A stretch of 64,000 bases of DNA. It comes from Roseiarcus sp963798015 (GTDB lineage: Bacteria; Pseudomonadota; Alphaproteobacteria; Rhizobiales; Beijerinckiaceae). Where the stretch lies: positions 186,001 to 250,000 of the forward strand of contig CAWCSA010000013.1 in the NCBI GenBank assembly GCA_963798015.1, written 5' to 3'. Below are positions 43,872-52,725 of the stretch, piece after piece; position 1 is the first letter of the stretch; the number at the start of each line of letters is the position of its first letter. Made by a program: the position numbers and the translations under genes. A model generated the notes under the pieces. It saw only the letters and a program-made list of their open reading frames with translations. It made no database searches and was not told the DNA's origin.

Positions 43872-46583
43872 ATGCAGGATCTTAGCCCGACGACGGAACG
43901 CCCCTGGCATTCGGAACCGGCCGACGCCGCGCTCAAGCGGCTCAAGTCCTCCGCTCAAGGATTGAGCGCCGACGAAGCCGCGAGGCGCCTCGAGGCGGAC
44001 GGTCCGAACCGCCTGCCGGCCGGCAAGCCGCGCTCCTTGTTCGCGCGTGTGTTCGCCCAGTTCAACAATCTTCTCATCTACGTCCTCCTCGCTTCAGCGC
44101 TCGTCACCATCTTTCTGGGTCACGCTCTTGACGCTGTGGTGATCTTCGCCGTCGTCGTCATCAACGGCGCGATCGGGTTCATCCAGGAAGGGCGGGCGGA
44201 AAAGTCGCTCGAGGCCATCCGCGCGATGCTGACCCGCGAGTCCTCGGTCTTGCGCGACGGACGGCGACTGACGGTTCCCTCGGAAAGCCTCGTGGTCGGC
44301 GACGTCGTGCTGACCGAAGCCGGCGACCGCATTCCCGCCGACTTGAGGCTCTTGCGCGCAACGAGCCTCAAGATCGAGGAGGCCGTGCTGACCGGCGAAG
44401 CCGCCGCATCCGACAAGTCGATCGATCCCGTCGCGCCCGATTCAGCGCTCGGCGACCGCGCCTCGATGGCCTATTCCGGCACGATGGTCGCGAGCGGACA
44501 AGGCGCGGGGCTGGTGGTCGCGACGGGCGCCTTAACCGAGCTTGGGCGCATCAGCGCCATGGTCGGGGGCATCGAAACGCTGACCACGCCGCTCCTGCGT
44601 CAGATGAATGTTTTCGCCAAGCGTCTGACCATTGTCATTCTGGCGCTCGCCGCCTGCGTCTGCGTCTTCGCCTTCATGGCGCGCGGCTACGAAATCGAGC
44701 ACGCATTCATGGCCGCGGTCGGCGTCGCCGTATCCGCAATCCCCGAGGGTCTGCCCGCGGTTATGACGATCACGCTCGCCATCGGCGTCAAGCGGATGGC
44801 GGATCGTAACGCCATCATTCGCAGCCTGCCCGCGGTCGAAACGCTCGGAGCGGTGTCGACGATCTGCTCGGACAAAACCGGCACGCTCACCCTGAACCAG
44901 ATGACGGTCGGCGCGGTTTTGACCGCATCGGCCGAGTTCGAGACGACCGGAACCGGCTACGAGCCGCGCGGCGAATTCCTTCGCGGCGGCGCTGCGATCG
45001 ACCCCGCCGCTTATCCCGATCTTGGCGGCGTTGCCCGCGCGGCTCTCCTTTGCAACGACGCCTCGTTGAGACAGTCGGGAGCTGAGTGGATTGTCGACGG
45101 CGATCCGATGGAGGGCGCGCTGATCGCCTTCGCGATCAAGACAGGCGCGGATTCCGAGGCCACGAAGCGCGAGTCGCCGCGGCTCAAAGAGATCCCCTTC
45201 GATTCGCGATATCGCTTCATGGCGACCCTGAACCCCGTCGGCGCAGACAGTCTCATCACCGTCAAGGGGGCGCCCGAGCGCGTGCTCGAGCTCTGCGCGA
45301 ACCAAGCTGCCGCGACAGGCGACGAAAAGATCGACGCCTCGCGGTGGCGCGCCGCAATCGACAGGCTCGCGGCTCGGGGCCAGCGCGTAATCGCCTTCGC
45401 CTCGAAGCCGGCGCATGGGCCCGAGACCCTCGAACTCGCCGATGTCGAAGAAGGCGGGCTCACGCTGCTCGGCCTCGTCGGCCTGATCGATCCGCCGCGG
45501 CCGGAAGCGGTTCAGGCGATCGCCGAATGCAAGGCGGCGGGAATCGATGTCAAGATGATCACCGGCGATCACGCCTCGACCGGAGCCGCGATCGCGCGCG
45601 AGCTGGGCTTGGGCAAGGGCTCGGTCGACGCGCTGACCGGCCACGCGATCGATGCGATGGACGATGCCGCGCTTCGCCGCTCGCTGCCGACGACGTCCGT
45701 CTTCGCCCGCACCAGCCCCGAGCATAAGCTCCGGCTGGTCGAGGCGTTGCAGGCCGACGGCGCCGTCGTGTCGATGACCGGCGATGGCGTCAATGACGCA
45801 CCCGCCCTCAAGCGCGCCAATGTCGGCGTCGCCATGGGCCGCAAGGGCACGGAGGCCGCCAAGGAAGCGGCGGAAATGGTGTTGGCCGACGACAATTTCG
45901 CCACCATCGCCGCGGCCGTGCGCGAGGGCCGCATCGTCTACGACAATCTGGTCAAGGTGATCGGCTGGGCGCTTCCGACCAATGGCGGCCAGGCGATGGC
46001 GATCGTCGCCGCCGTCCTCCTGGGCGTCACCATGCCGATGACGCCGGCGCAGATCCTGTGGGTCAATATGGTCACGAGCGTTGCGCTCGGGCTCGTGTTC
46101 GCTTTCGATCCGGCGGAGCCTAGCGTCATGCAGCGCCCGCCGCGCGACCCGCGCGCGCCGCTTCTCTCAGGCCTTCTTGTGTGGCGCACGGCGCTCGTGT
46201 CGGTCCTGTTCTGCGTGGTGGTGTTCGCCGTCTTCATCTGGGCGCTTCATCGCGGCGAAGAGCTCGCACATGCGCAGACTTTCGCCGTCAACGCGATGGT
46301 CGGGCTCGAAATCGCTTACCTCTTCAGCGTCCGGCTCCGGCACAGCGCGCCCTTCGACTTTCGCAACATCCGGTTGACCCGCGCGCTCATGATCGGGATC
46401 GCCGCCGTCGTCGTGCTGCAAATCCTGTTCACCTATCTGCCGCTGTTCGAAACGCTTTACGACACGCGGCCGATCGATTGGCCGGACATGGGCGTGGTGG
46501 CGCTCGCCGCGATCGGCCTGATCCTGGTGCTTGAACTTGAGAAGGCGATCCGCGTCGGGCTGTTCGGCGCCCGGCGGGGGTGA
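43872..46583 (+). CDS. P2-type cation-transporting ATPase (Ca2+ or related)
   Basis: A 903-residue P-type ATPase with an N-terminal cation-ATPase domain (WHSEPADAALKRLKSS). The actuator loop reads LTGEAAASDKS (TGEA in place of the usual TGES). The helix-4 motif is AIPEGLPAVMTI, the phosphorylation site CSDKTGTLT (Asp at about residue 334), then VKGAPERVLELC in the nucleotide domain and MTGDGVNDAPALKRA at the hinge. Ten membrane helices are expected, six of them after the hinge. The PEGLP motif and lack of heavy-metal Cys pairs place it in the P2 (SERCA/PMR1-like) group. Confidence 0.9.
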   Translation: MQDLSPTTERPWHSEPADAALKRLKSSAQGLSADEAARRLEADGPNRLPAGKPRSLFARVFAQFNNLLIYVLLASALVTIFLGHALDAVVIFAVVVINGAIGFIQEGRAEKSLEAIRAMLTRESSVLRDGRRLTVPSESLVVGDVVLTEAGDRIPADLRLLRATSLKIEEAVLTGEAAASDKSIDPVAPDSALGDRASMAYSGTMVASGQGAGLVVATGALTELGRISAMVGGIETLTTPLLRQMNVFAKRLTIVILALAACVCVFAFMARGYEIEHAFMAAVGVAVSAIPEGLPAVMTITLAIGVKRMADRNAIIRSLPAVETLGAVSTICSDKTGTLTLNQMTVGAVLTASAEFETTGTGYEPRGEFLRGGAAIDPAAYPDLGGVARAALLCNDASLRQSGAEWIVDGDPMEGALIAFAIKTGADSEATKRESPRLKEIPFDSRYRFMATLNPVGADSLITVKGAPERVLELCANQAAATGDEKIDASRWRAAIDRLAARGQRVIAFASKPAHGPETLELADVEEGGLTLLGLVGLIDPPRPEAVQAIAECKAAGIDVKMITGDHASTGAAIARELGLGKGSVDALTGHAIDAMDDAALRRSLPTTSVFARTSPEHKLRLVEALQADGAVVSMTGDGVNDAPALKRANVGVAMGRKGTEAAKEAAEMVLADDNFATIAAAVREGRIVYDNLVKVIGWALPTNGGQAMAIVAAVLLGVTMPMTPAQILWVNMVTSVALGLVFAFDPAEPSVMQRPPRDPRAPLLSGLLVWRTALVSVLFCVVVFAVFIWALHRGEELAHAQTFAVNAMVGLEIAYLFSVRLRHSAPFDFRNIRLTRALMIGIAAVVVLQILFTYLPLFETLYDTRPIDWPDMGVVALAAIGLILVLELEKAIRVGLFGARRG

Positions 46584-46599
46584 GGCGAGCAACCGAGCC

Positions 46600-46695
46600 G
46601 TCATCGCGAGAACCGAAAGCAGCGAGGGACGTGGCGATCCAGAGGGCCGTAAGGACCGGGTGACTCCTGGATTGCTTCTGTGCGCTCGCAATGAC
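46600..46695. repeat. Palindromic REP-like intergenic element
   Basis: GTCATCGCGAG...GAAAGCAGC on the left is mirrored by ATTGCTTCTGTGCGCTCGCAATGAC on the right. The arms are imperfect and the centre holds GGCGATCCAG...CTCCTGGATTGC. Such 'RHCERTEAIQ' repeats are common between genes in Rhizobiales. Confidence 0.65.
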
Positions 46696-46873
46696 GACTG
46701 TGCTTGACGTCGGAGCGAGTGCGCTTGCCGTCAATCGCGTCCGATGGGTCGTGGGGAAACCCGATGTCCGCGCCTTCACCGTGTTCGTGTGCAGCACCTT
46801 CGACGACCTCGAGCGGGAGCGCGAGGGGGTCCGCGACGCTCACCCGGCGGAGGTCCCAAGGCGCCCCGCTTGA
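46691..46873 (+). pseudogene. DUF4062 N-terminal remnant
   Basis: The frame contains VFVCSTFDDLEREREGVRDA, which matches the start of DUF4062 domains (VFVSSTF.DL..ER..V.DA). It stops shortly after and no body of the protein follows. DUF4062 proteins are often large and associated with NTPase or TIR-like partners. This is only a 5' scar left at the edge of the island. Confidence 0.5.
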
Positions 46874-47122
46874 AGTGTACAAATGCCTGACGAGGCGGGC
46901 GGTCGCGAAAGCATAAGACCAGAACAACCGACATTTTCTTGTGTAAAACGGAAGCTTGGCGTATAAGGGTTTTCATTCGCCAGACCAAGGGCCCTGCGAG
47001 GTGGGATCGAAAGAGGGGATGGACTGCGGTTTTGGACGATCGGCCTCGCAGCCGAAGACAGAGGGAGAAATTTTTTATTTGAATCGCTCGTAACCCATTG
47101 AAAAGACTCGATTCGAAAAAAT

Positions 47123-47190
47123 AAACGCTAGCAAACGCTAGCAAATTTACTAGCGCTTATTAGCGTTTACTGACGTTTATTGGCGTTTAT
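47123..47190. repeat. 10-bp iteron-like array upstream of tRNA-Ser
   Basis: Two copies of AAACGCTAGC (47123-47142) face four units in the opposite orientation at exact 10-bp spacing: TAGCGCTTAT, TAGCGTTTAC, TGACGTTTAT, TGGCGTTTAT (47151-47190). The consensus is TAGCGTTTAT. One helical turn per unit places all copies on the same DNA face, as for a cooperatively bound protein. Confidence 0.75.
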
Positions 47191-47283
47191 TTGTCGGGGC
47201 TTCGCGGTGTCCCATGCTGCTTGCGCCCGCGCGTCGGCTGGTGCTATCGCCCTCGGCTCGCGTTCCTTGACGGGGCGCGCGAC

Positions 47284-47373
47284 GGAGGGGTGGCCGAGCG
47301 GCTGAAGGCGCACGCCTGGAAAGTGTGTATGCGGGAAACCGTATCGCGGGTTCGAATCCCGCCCCCTCCGCCA
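47284..47373 (+). tRNA. tRNA-Ser (anticodon GGA)
   Basis: GGAGGGG acceptor strand, long variable arm, anticodon arm CACGC-CTGGAAA-GTGTG giving GGA, T-arm GCGGGTTCGAATCCCGC, then CCCCTCCGCCA with CCA encoded. 90 bases. All stems pair well. Confidence 0.95.
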
Positions 47374-47805
47374 CGAGTTAAGTTATTGATACAACATGCT
47401 AATTAGACGCCTGACGGGTCGATTTATGCCCACTTTCCCGAGGCTTGTGGGAGCCGCGTTTTGGGGCCCGACCTCAGAGACGTTTTGCAGGGCATTCTCA
47501 ACCGTTTTCGACGCCCGAGTCTCGAAGTCGCATTTCGGTGGTACGGGCGTCTCTGACTGCGTGCTAGGCAGTACGGCGAGAGATATCTCTGGTTCGAATC
47601 CGTCTCTCTCCGCCACGAAATAAGTATGTGATATCACATTGGAAATTGACCTGAGGTCTGCCGAATTCTTGCCTCTTTCCCGAGGCTTGCAGCGGATGCA
47701 TATTTGTCTCAGGTCACGGAGATGATTTCTCGGCCATTCCCCACAGGCTTGAGGGCCGACGTCTCGAAGTAGGATTTCGGTGGTACGGGCGTCTCCGACT
47801 GCGTG
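47350..47805. repeat. Two tandem about 215-bp units beginning in tRNA-Ser 3' sequence
   Basis: Unit A (47350-47563) starts at GGTTCGAATCC inside tRNA-Ser(GGA). Unit B (47591-47805) starts at the same motif inside the degenerate second tRNA. Shared blocks in order: CCGCCACGA, TTTCCCGAGGCTTG, GTCTCGAAGT, ATTTCGGTGGTACGGGCGTCT and GACTGCGTG. Both end at GACTGCGTG, which is the left half of a tRNA-Ser anticodon arm. This looks like repeated integration or duplication at a tRNA-Ser locus. Confidence 0.7.
47555..47615 (+). pseudogene. 3' half of a tRNA-Ser(GCT)-like gene
   Basis: A perfect anticodon stem ACTGC/GCAGT encloses GTGCTAG, which gives a GCT (Ser) anticodon. A variable-arm-like GAGAGATATCTCT, GGTTCGAATCC and TCTCTCCGCCA acceptor strand with CCA follow. 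The T-stem pairs poorly and no matching GGAGAGA 5' acceptor strand is visible upstream, so the gene is not functional as it stands. Confidence 0.55.
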
Positions 47806-47865
47806 GCCGCCAATCTCGACGCCTTGCCTGTCGGAGAGCGAGTCGATTGGCCGCCAGGATCAAGG

Positions 47866-49731
47866 TCAGGCAAATCCGAGCACAGCGCGTTGGGCGCACC
47901 AGTCAAGCGGCAAGCGGGTGTCGGCCATCAGCCTATTGGCCGTGAGATCGGCGGGCTGTTTGCCGTTGAGGATCGTCGCGACGATATCCGGCGCCAGATG
48001 ATTCAGTCTGATCAGGCGGGCGGCATAGGGCGCGCCCATGTTTTCGCGAGATGCGATGTCTTCGAGCGTCGAGCCCGGGTTTTCGGCGAGCCGTCTGGCG
48101 AGCACATACGCGCGGACGATCAGTCGGGTCAGGCTAGGGTCCGCGGTTCGCGCGTTTGTGTCTCCCTCGACAATGAACTTCATTTCCTTGCCTGTGCGTT
48201 TGAGCTCGGCTGGCGCGGCGAGCCGAACGACGGACTCCGCTGGATTGGAGTCGTCTCCAGCCCTAGGCGGCATGACATTGCTCTCCCGCCGACGGGAGAC
48301 ATGGTTGCTCGTTTGAAGAAGCCGCTCGACGAGCCGCTCCGCGCTGAGGTCGACATCGATGCGATCGAGGCCCACTTGGACCCGCACGATCATCGGGCGG
48401 AAAATTATGTTCCACGCATCCTCGCGCCGATCGTCAAGAGCCCGGACGATTTCTGTGGCGGCAGCGTTAGCCCACCTCTGGGACGGCGCGTCGCGCCGAC
48501 TATGTGGCAGAGATTCGAGAACGGCGACCGGATCGGCGAAGAATGAGCGCAGACGCTGAACGACAAGATGTTCCAGATTGGCCGCCGGAATGCGCTGGCC
48601 TGACGCTTGGTCGTTTTCCTCTTCACCCCTCGTCCCGGTGACGAGACGGCGCGATACGTAGTACCGATATCGGACGCCTTTTTTGATCGCGTGGGTCGCC
48701 GTCATCGGTTGACCGCTCGCGTCGACGAGGATCCCGGTCAGAAGATTCGGCGTGCCCGCGTCTCGCTTATCTCGCCGGTCGACGCTGTTGGCTGAGAGAC
48801 GGCGCTGGACGCTCGACCAGAGGTCTTCGTCAACGATCGGAGCGTGTTCGCCGGGATAGGCGGCGCCCTTGTGGACGATCTCGCCGCGGTAGATACGGTT
48901 CTGCAGCATCAGATAAAGCGCGCCGCGCGAGAACGACTTGCCGCCATAGGGGCTGCCATCGGCAGCCGCACGCAGCTTGCTGACGACGCCTTCTTGGTCG
49001 AGCGTTGCTTTCAGCGCTCGAACCGATCCCAGTTCGAGATATTGGCGAAAGATCCTCCGAACCGTCACCGCTTCGGCGTCGTTGACGACGAGCTTCCGCT
49101 CCTTGACGTCGTAGCCGAGCGACGGCTGGCCGCCCATCCATAAGCCCTTCTTCTTGGAAGCGGCGATCTTGTCGCGAATGCGCTCGCCGGTGACCTCCCG
49201 CTCGAACTGGGCGAACGACAGCAGCACGTTCAAAGTCAGCCGCCCCATGCTGGTCGTGGTGTTGAAGGCCTGGGTCACGGAAACAAATGACACCGATTGC
49301 GCGTCGAACGCCTCGACGATCTTGGCGAAGTCCGAGAGCGAGCGGGTCAGGCGATCGACCTTGTAGACGACGACGGCGTCGATCCGCCGCGCCGCGATGT
49401 CGGCAAGAAGATGCTTGAGCGCCGGGCGCTCCATGGTTCCACCGGAGTATCCCCCGTCGTCATAGAGCTGAGCCAGAACGCTCCAGCCCTCATGCCTCTG
49501 GCTTTTGATGAAGGCCTCGCACGCTTCTCGCTGGGCGTCGAGAGAGTTGAACTCTTGTTCAAGCCCCTCTTCCGAAGACTTGCGAGTGTAGATCGCGCAG
49601 CGGATTTTCCGCCCGCCGACCGGACTGGTGGATGCCCCCCGGACCGGCTTGCGAGACAACCCACGCGCTACCCCTCTCGCCTCTGCCTCGGGCTCAAAGG
49701 ACGAGGAGCCCTCCTGCCCCAGCTTACGCAT
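47866..49731 (-). CDS. Large serine recombinase
   Basis: A 621-residue site-specific recombinase. The resolvase domain near residues 40-190 has the catalytic Ser in IYTRKSSEEG, then DDGGYSGGTMERP, VVYKVDRLTRSLSDF and FAQFEREVTGERIRDKI. A recombinase domain (about 200-300, GYDVKERKLVVN, VRRIFRQYLELGS) and a zinc-ribbon/coiled-coil region follow. The ATG at 49731 overlaps the stop of the DUF2924 gene by 8 bases, implying translational coupling. It ends 60 bases from the repeated tRNA-Ser sequence and probably catalysed island integration. Confidence 0.9.
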   Translation of the reverse strand: MRKLGQEGSSSFEPEAEARGVARGLSRKPVRGASTSPVGGRKIRCAIYTRKSSEEGLEQEFNSLDAQREACEAFIKSQRHEGWSVLAQLYDDGGYSGGTMERPALKHLLADIAARRIDAVVVYKVDRLTRSLSDFAKIVEAFDAQSVSFVSVTQAFNTTTSMGRLTLNVLLSFAQFEREVTGERIRDKIAASKKKGLWMGGQPSLGYDVKERKLVVNDAEAVTVRRIFRQYLELGSVRALKATLDQEGVVSKLRAAADGSPYGGKSFSRGALYLMLQNRIYRGEIVHKGAAYPGEHAPIVDEDLWSSVQRRLSANSVDRRDKRDAGTPNLLTGILVDASGQPMTATHAIKKGVRYRYYVSRRLVTGTRGEEENDQASGQRIPAANLEHLVVQRLRSFFADPVAVLESLPHSRRDAPSQRWANAAATEIVRALDDRREDAWNIIFRPMIVRVQVGLDRIDVDLSAERLVERLLQTSNHVSRRRESNVMPPRAGDDSNPAESVVRLAAPAELKRTGKEMKFIVEGDTNARTADPSLTRLIVRAYVLARRLAENPGSTLEDIASRENMGAPYAARLIRLNHLAPDIVATILNGKQPADLTANRLMADTRLPLDWCAQRAVLGFA

Positions 49732-50422
49732 CGGACGCCGCCACGCATTCCGACGGGTCGCTGCCGCCCCAATCATCAATATCGGCCTTGCCGAGCGGAG
49801 CATCAGTTCCTTCGGACGTATTGACCGCCTTGGCGAGTCCGAAGAACCGCGGTCCGGACCAGGCCGCACCGGTGATCTCCCGGGCGATGCTGGTCAGCGA
49901 TCGATAGACTTTCCCCTGGAACTGGAAACCCTCTTCGGTCGCAACCACCGAATAGGTTCGGCCATGCCACTCGCGGACCAGGCGCGCTCCCGGTCTGATC
50001 CGCGGTTGCGATTGAGTTGCGATCCGCCCATCGCTCTCGAACTCGGCGGCGAGGCTCGCCACACGTCGTAATGCCGCTTTCGACAGACCGCCGAAGGCGA
50101 TTTCCTGAATGCGATAAGCGAGCGCTCGCGTCATAAGGTCGCGACTCAATCGCGGCGGCTCGGCCCGATAAAGCCGCCGCCATTCCTGTCGCATGGCCCT
50201 AAGGTCTAGGGTCTCAAGTCCCGCCAGCCGATCGGCGACGTCGCCGCCTGACTCGCGATCGCGAGTCGGCGGCGAAGCCATTAGCTCCCGCGGCGACTGC
50301 GAATCCGCTTCGGGCGGCTGCCTCGCCGTCGAAGACAAGGCTTGGAGGCGAGCGCGAGCGGCCGAAAGTGTGCTCGGCCGCCCTTGCGGCGCCGCTTTGG
50401 CTTTAGCGCCATTGGTCGTCAC
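49724..50422 (-). CDS. DUF2924 protein, recombinase-associated
   Basis: A 232-residue protein. A variable basic and Ala/Pro-rich N-terminus (about 1-65) leads into the DUF2924 core: LRAMRQEWRRLYRAEPPRLSRDL, LAYRIQEIAFGGLS, RPGARLVREWHGRTYSV, GFQFQGKVYRSLTSIAREITG and WSGPRFFGL. The GTG start at 50422 forms a GTGA overlap with the stop of the DUF3489 gene. DUF2924 genes regularly precede large serine recombinases in alphaproteobacteria and are thought to assist them. Confidence 0.85.
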   Translation of the reverse strand: MTTNGAKAKAAPQGRPSTLSAARARLQALSSTARQPPEADSQSPRELMASPPTRDRESGGDVADRLAGLETLDLRAMRQEWRRLYRAEPPRLSRDLMTRALAYRIQEIAFGGLSKAALRRVASLAAEFESDGRIATQSQPRIRPGARLVREWHGRTYSVVATEEGFQFQGKVYRSLTSIAREITGAAWSGPRFFGLAKAVNTSEGTDAPLGKADIDDWGGSDPSECVAASDA

Positions 50423-51075
50423 CGCGCTCTCCCGGCGGCTGGCGCCGTCAGGCGATAGACGGAAGCGGTCTCCCTGCCCCCGCGAACGAGACGCACGTCG
50501 TAGCCGCGCTTGCGCAGGCCTGTGAGCGCAGCGCGGGCCGTGTGAGGCAGCCAACCGGTGGCGCGAGTCAGTTCGTCGAGCGTCGCGCCCTTGTCGGTCG
50601 ACAGCGTCCCGAGGATTCGATCGAGCTTCGAGCCAGGCCGGGGCGCACGGTGGAAAGGTTCGCTTGCGCCGGCGAGGCCCTCATTCGCTCGACGCTCCTC
50701 GACCGCGTTCTCGACTGACGCCTGAGCGTCGGAACGGGCGCGCGATGCGGGACGCCCAGGTCGATCGCCCGGCGATGTGTCGCTCGCTGCGCGGTCAACC
50801 GATTCCGACACATTCTTGGCGTCGGCCGCGACCGCCCTTGCGCCGAGACCCGTTAGCTTTAGCGCATACGCCTGTTCTGTCTCAGTGTCTCCACGCCAAA
50901 TGGGCGCACCAGCCTTCGCTTTGACTTCTTTGGCCAAACCCGCGGCGACGAGCTTCGCCGCAACCTTTTGCGCCGCGCCGCCCTTCAGGTGCGGTGGAAT
51001 CGGCAGGAGGCGATCCTCGCGCTTCGCCGCTACGCTCAGCAGCTGCTCTTGCCTAACGCTAATTTTGGATGACAT
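50419..51075 (-). CDS. DUF3489 protein (winged-helix type), recombinase-associated
   Basis: A 218-residue protein starting MSSKISVRQEQLL. The N-terminal part (LLSVAAKREDRLLPIPPHLKGGAAQKVAAKL) and the C-terminal winged-helix-like DUF3489 domain (KLDRILGTLSTDKGATLDELTRATGWLPHTARAALTGLRKRGYDV) are joined by a polar linker. First gene of a coupled DUF3489-DUF2924-recombinase operon. It is a candidate DNA-binding regulator or directionality factor. Confidence 0.85.
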   Translation of the reverse strand: MSSKISVRQEQLLSVAAKREDRLLPIPPHLKGGAAQKVAAKLVAAGLAKEVKAKAGAPIWRGDTETEQAYALKLTGLGARAVAADAKNVSESVDRAASDTSPGDRPGRPASRARSDAQASVENAVEERRANEGLAGASEPFHRAPRPGSKLDRILGTLSTDKGATLDELTRATGWLPHTARAALTGLRKRGYDVRLVRGGRETASVYRLTAPAAGRAR

Positions 51076-51642
51076 CTTCGATACCCTCCGAGTCACGAAG
51101 GGCCGGACCAATTCCGGCCCCTCACTGACGCGAGCCCCGGGTCGACGCGGTCGCCGGGGCAGAGAGTTCGTCGGCGGCAGGGTCGGCCGCTTACCACGGC
51201 ATTCACGCTCTCTTTCGAACGGAAAGCCAGTCCTTTCTTCGACGAATCGGCAAGGTTGAGTTTGAATAATCCGCTGGTCCTGTCGGTACCGGAAGACTCG
51301 AGCCGCGCCCGCTTATGTCCGACAGTAAGATGCCTCACCTTCGCGAACACATCGCCGATGGTTCGCGAGTTTGAATCCCCTCAGCTCCACCAGGAAGTCC
51401 GCGCAAATCGACGTGATTTCCTAGCCCGCAGAATAGCACGAAATTTCCGTAGCTTGCCGCGCTAAGAATCGGTCTCCGCGAGCGGTCCGGCGATTCTCAG
51501 GGCGATTCCTGACGCGTCTCGCCGAAAGTCTCTGGCCGCAAATTCCGTTTCCAAGGTTGCTGTTGCCATGTACCCACCGCACTCGATGTCGAACGGTCTT
51601 GTTTTTCAAACCTCGACACTCGGGCGGTTCGGATGGGATGGA
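51076..51642. other. 567-base region without genes, with a tRNA/tmRNA 3'-end-like fragment
   Basis: No supported coding sequence. At 51360-51391 GGTTCGCGAGTTTGAATCCCC...AGCTCCACCA resembles the 3' end of a tRNA or tmRNA gene, but the T-stem pairs poorly and no 5' half is visible. It may be an old attachment-site scar. Confidence 0.4.
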
Positions 51643-52447
51643 TCACCTCGTCGCCGGAAGACAAACGAGCGAGGGGGCAGCCTTGTCAGACAAACTTGGG
51701 ACCGATTGCGCCTGGCGTTTGGCGCCACAAGACGGATTCCGAGTGAGGATCAGGCCATGACTGTGCGCCATTCGGCCAGCGCGGCCGAGCGTCTCTTTGT
51801 AGATTTCGCGGGCGACGAGATGACGTTCCTGATTGAAATGGTTGTGAACCTGAGCGTGAACGGAGGTGAATTTTTGCAACGTCTTCGTGCTGCGGAACCG
51901 CTGCATGGCTCGCTCTCGTCGTCGAAACGGCTGATGCGAATTCTCCGCGCGATTGTTGAGCCGACGACCAACCTCGTGGCAGCCGGCGTTGCCGATCTCT
52001 TTCATCGCCGCGGGATAGGAGCAAAGTCCGTCGGTGACGACGCTCCGCGGCCGGCCATATTTCTTCATGATGAGCTTCAAAAACTTCAGCGCCGCAGCCT
52101 TGTCCCTCTTCGCGGTGACCACCGTTTCCAAGACCTCGCCTTCGTGATCGACAGCCCGCCAGAGGTAGCAGAGCTTGCCGTTGATCTTCACGAAGACCTC
52201 ATCCAAATGCCACCGCCACTGGGTGAAGCCGCGCATGTGCGCGACCCGTCTCTTTCGGATCTCGGCGGCGAACATCGGGCCGAACCGGTTCCACCCAAAA
52301 TCGGATCGTCTCATGGCTGATGTCGATCCCCCGCTCGGCCAGGAGATCCTCGACGTTACGCAGTGACAGCGGGCATCTGACGTACATCATCACGACCAGG
52401 CGGATCACTTCGGGTGAGCTGTTGAAATATTTGAACGGGTTGCTCAT
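51643..52447 (-). pseudogene. IS6-family transposase, frameshifted
   Basis: The first frame (52447 down) begins MSNPFKYFNSSPEVI and has the helix-turn-helix CPLSLRNVEDLLAERGIDISHETIRFW. The second carries the DDE core: WRWHLDEVFVKINGK (Asp), SVVTDGLCSYPAA (Asp) and NNRAENSHQPFRRRERAM (Glu). An extra G near 52292 in the TTTTGGGTGG run (RFW-WNRFGP) separates them. The second frame also reads through the left inverted repeat to a stop at 51643, so the original stop is gone. Confidence 0.8.
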
Positions 52448-52500
52448 AGCTCGAAGCTACCACAGCCGGGGGAGGCCCAGAAAATTCGTCTGACACTGCC
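51676..52500 (-). mobile_element. IS6-family insertion sequence (broken)
   Basis: The right end, read inward, starts GGCAGTGTCAGACGAATTTT and the left end GGCAGCCTTGTCAGACAAAC, giving imperfect terminal inverted repeats. Flanking octamers AGCGAGGG and CTCGAGGG match at six of eight positions, fitting a decayed 8-bp duplication. About 825 bp long with a frameshifted transposase. Confidence 0.7.
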
Positions 52501-52725
52501 CTCGAGGGAATCAAGTATCAGGTTGCGCAGCTAGGGCCTCGCGTCGGGGTTGCATCCAACCGACACCTGTGGCTTGGTCGCAACAGTGGCAGCCGCAAAA
52601 ATGGCTTGGGATTGAGGGTAGATGTTTAGCGAATTAGGGAATCTGCACACTGCGTGTCGATTTCCGCTGAGATTTGACCCGGGGTTTCCATTGAGAACTG
52701 ACCCGGCTTGATGATGGTTTCGGGT

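Noticed and set aside
44532..45725. 397-codon minus-strand frame inside the P-type ATPase
   Set aside because: Shadow of a gene with all P-type ATPase motifs in order; its own sequence is Arg/Gly/Asp-rich and featureless.
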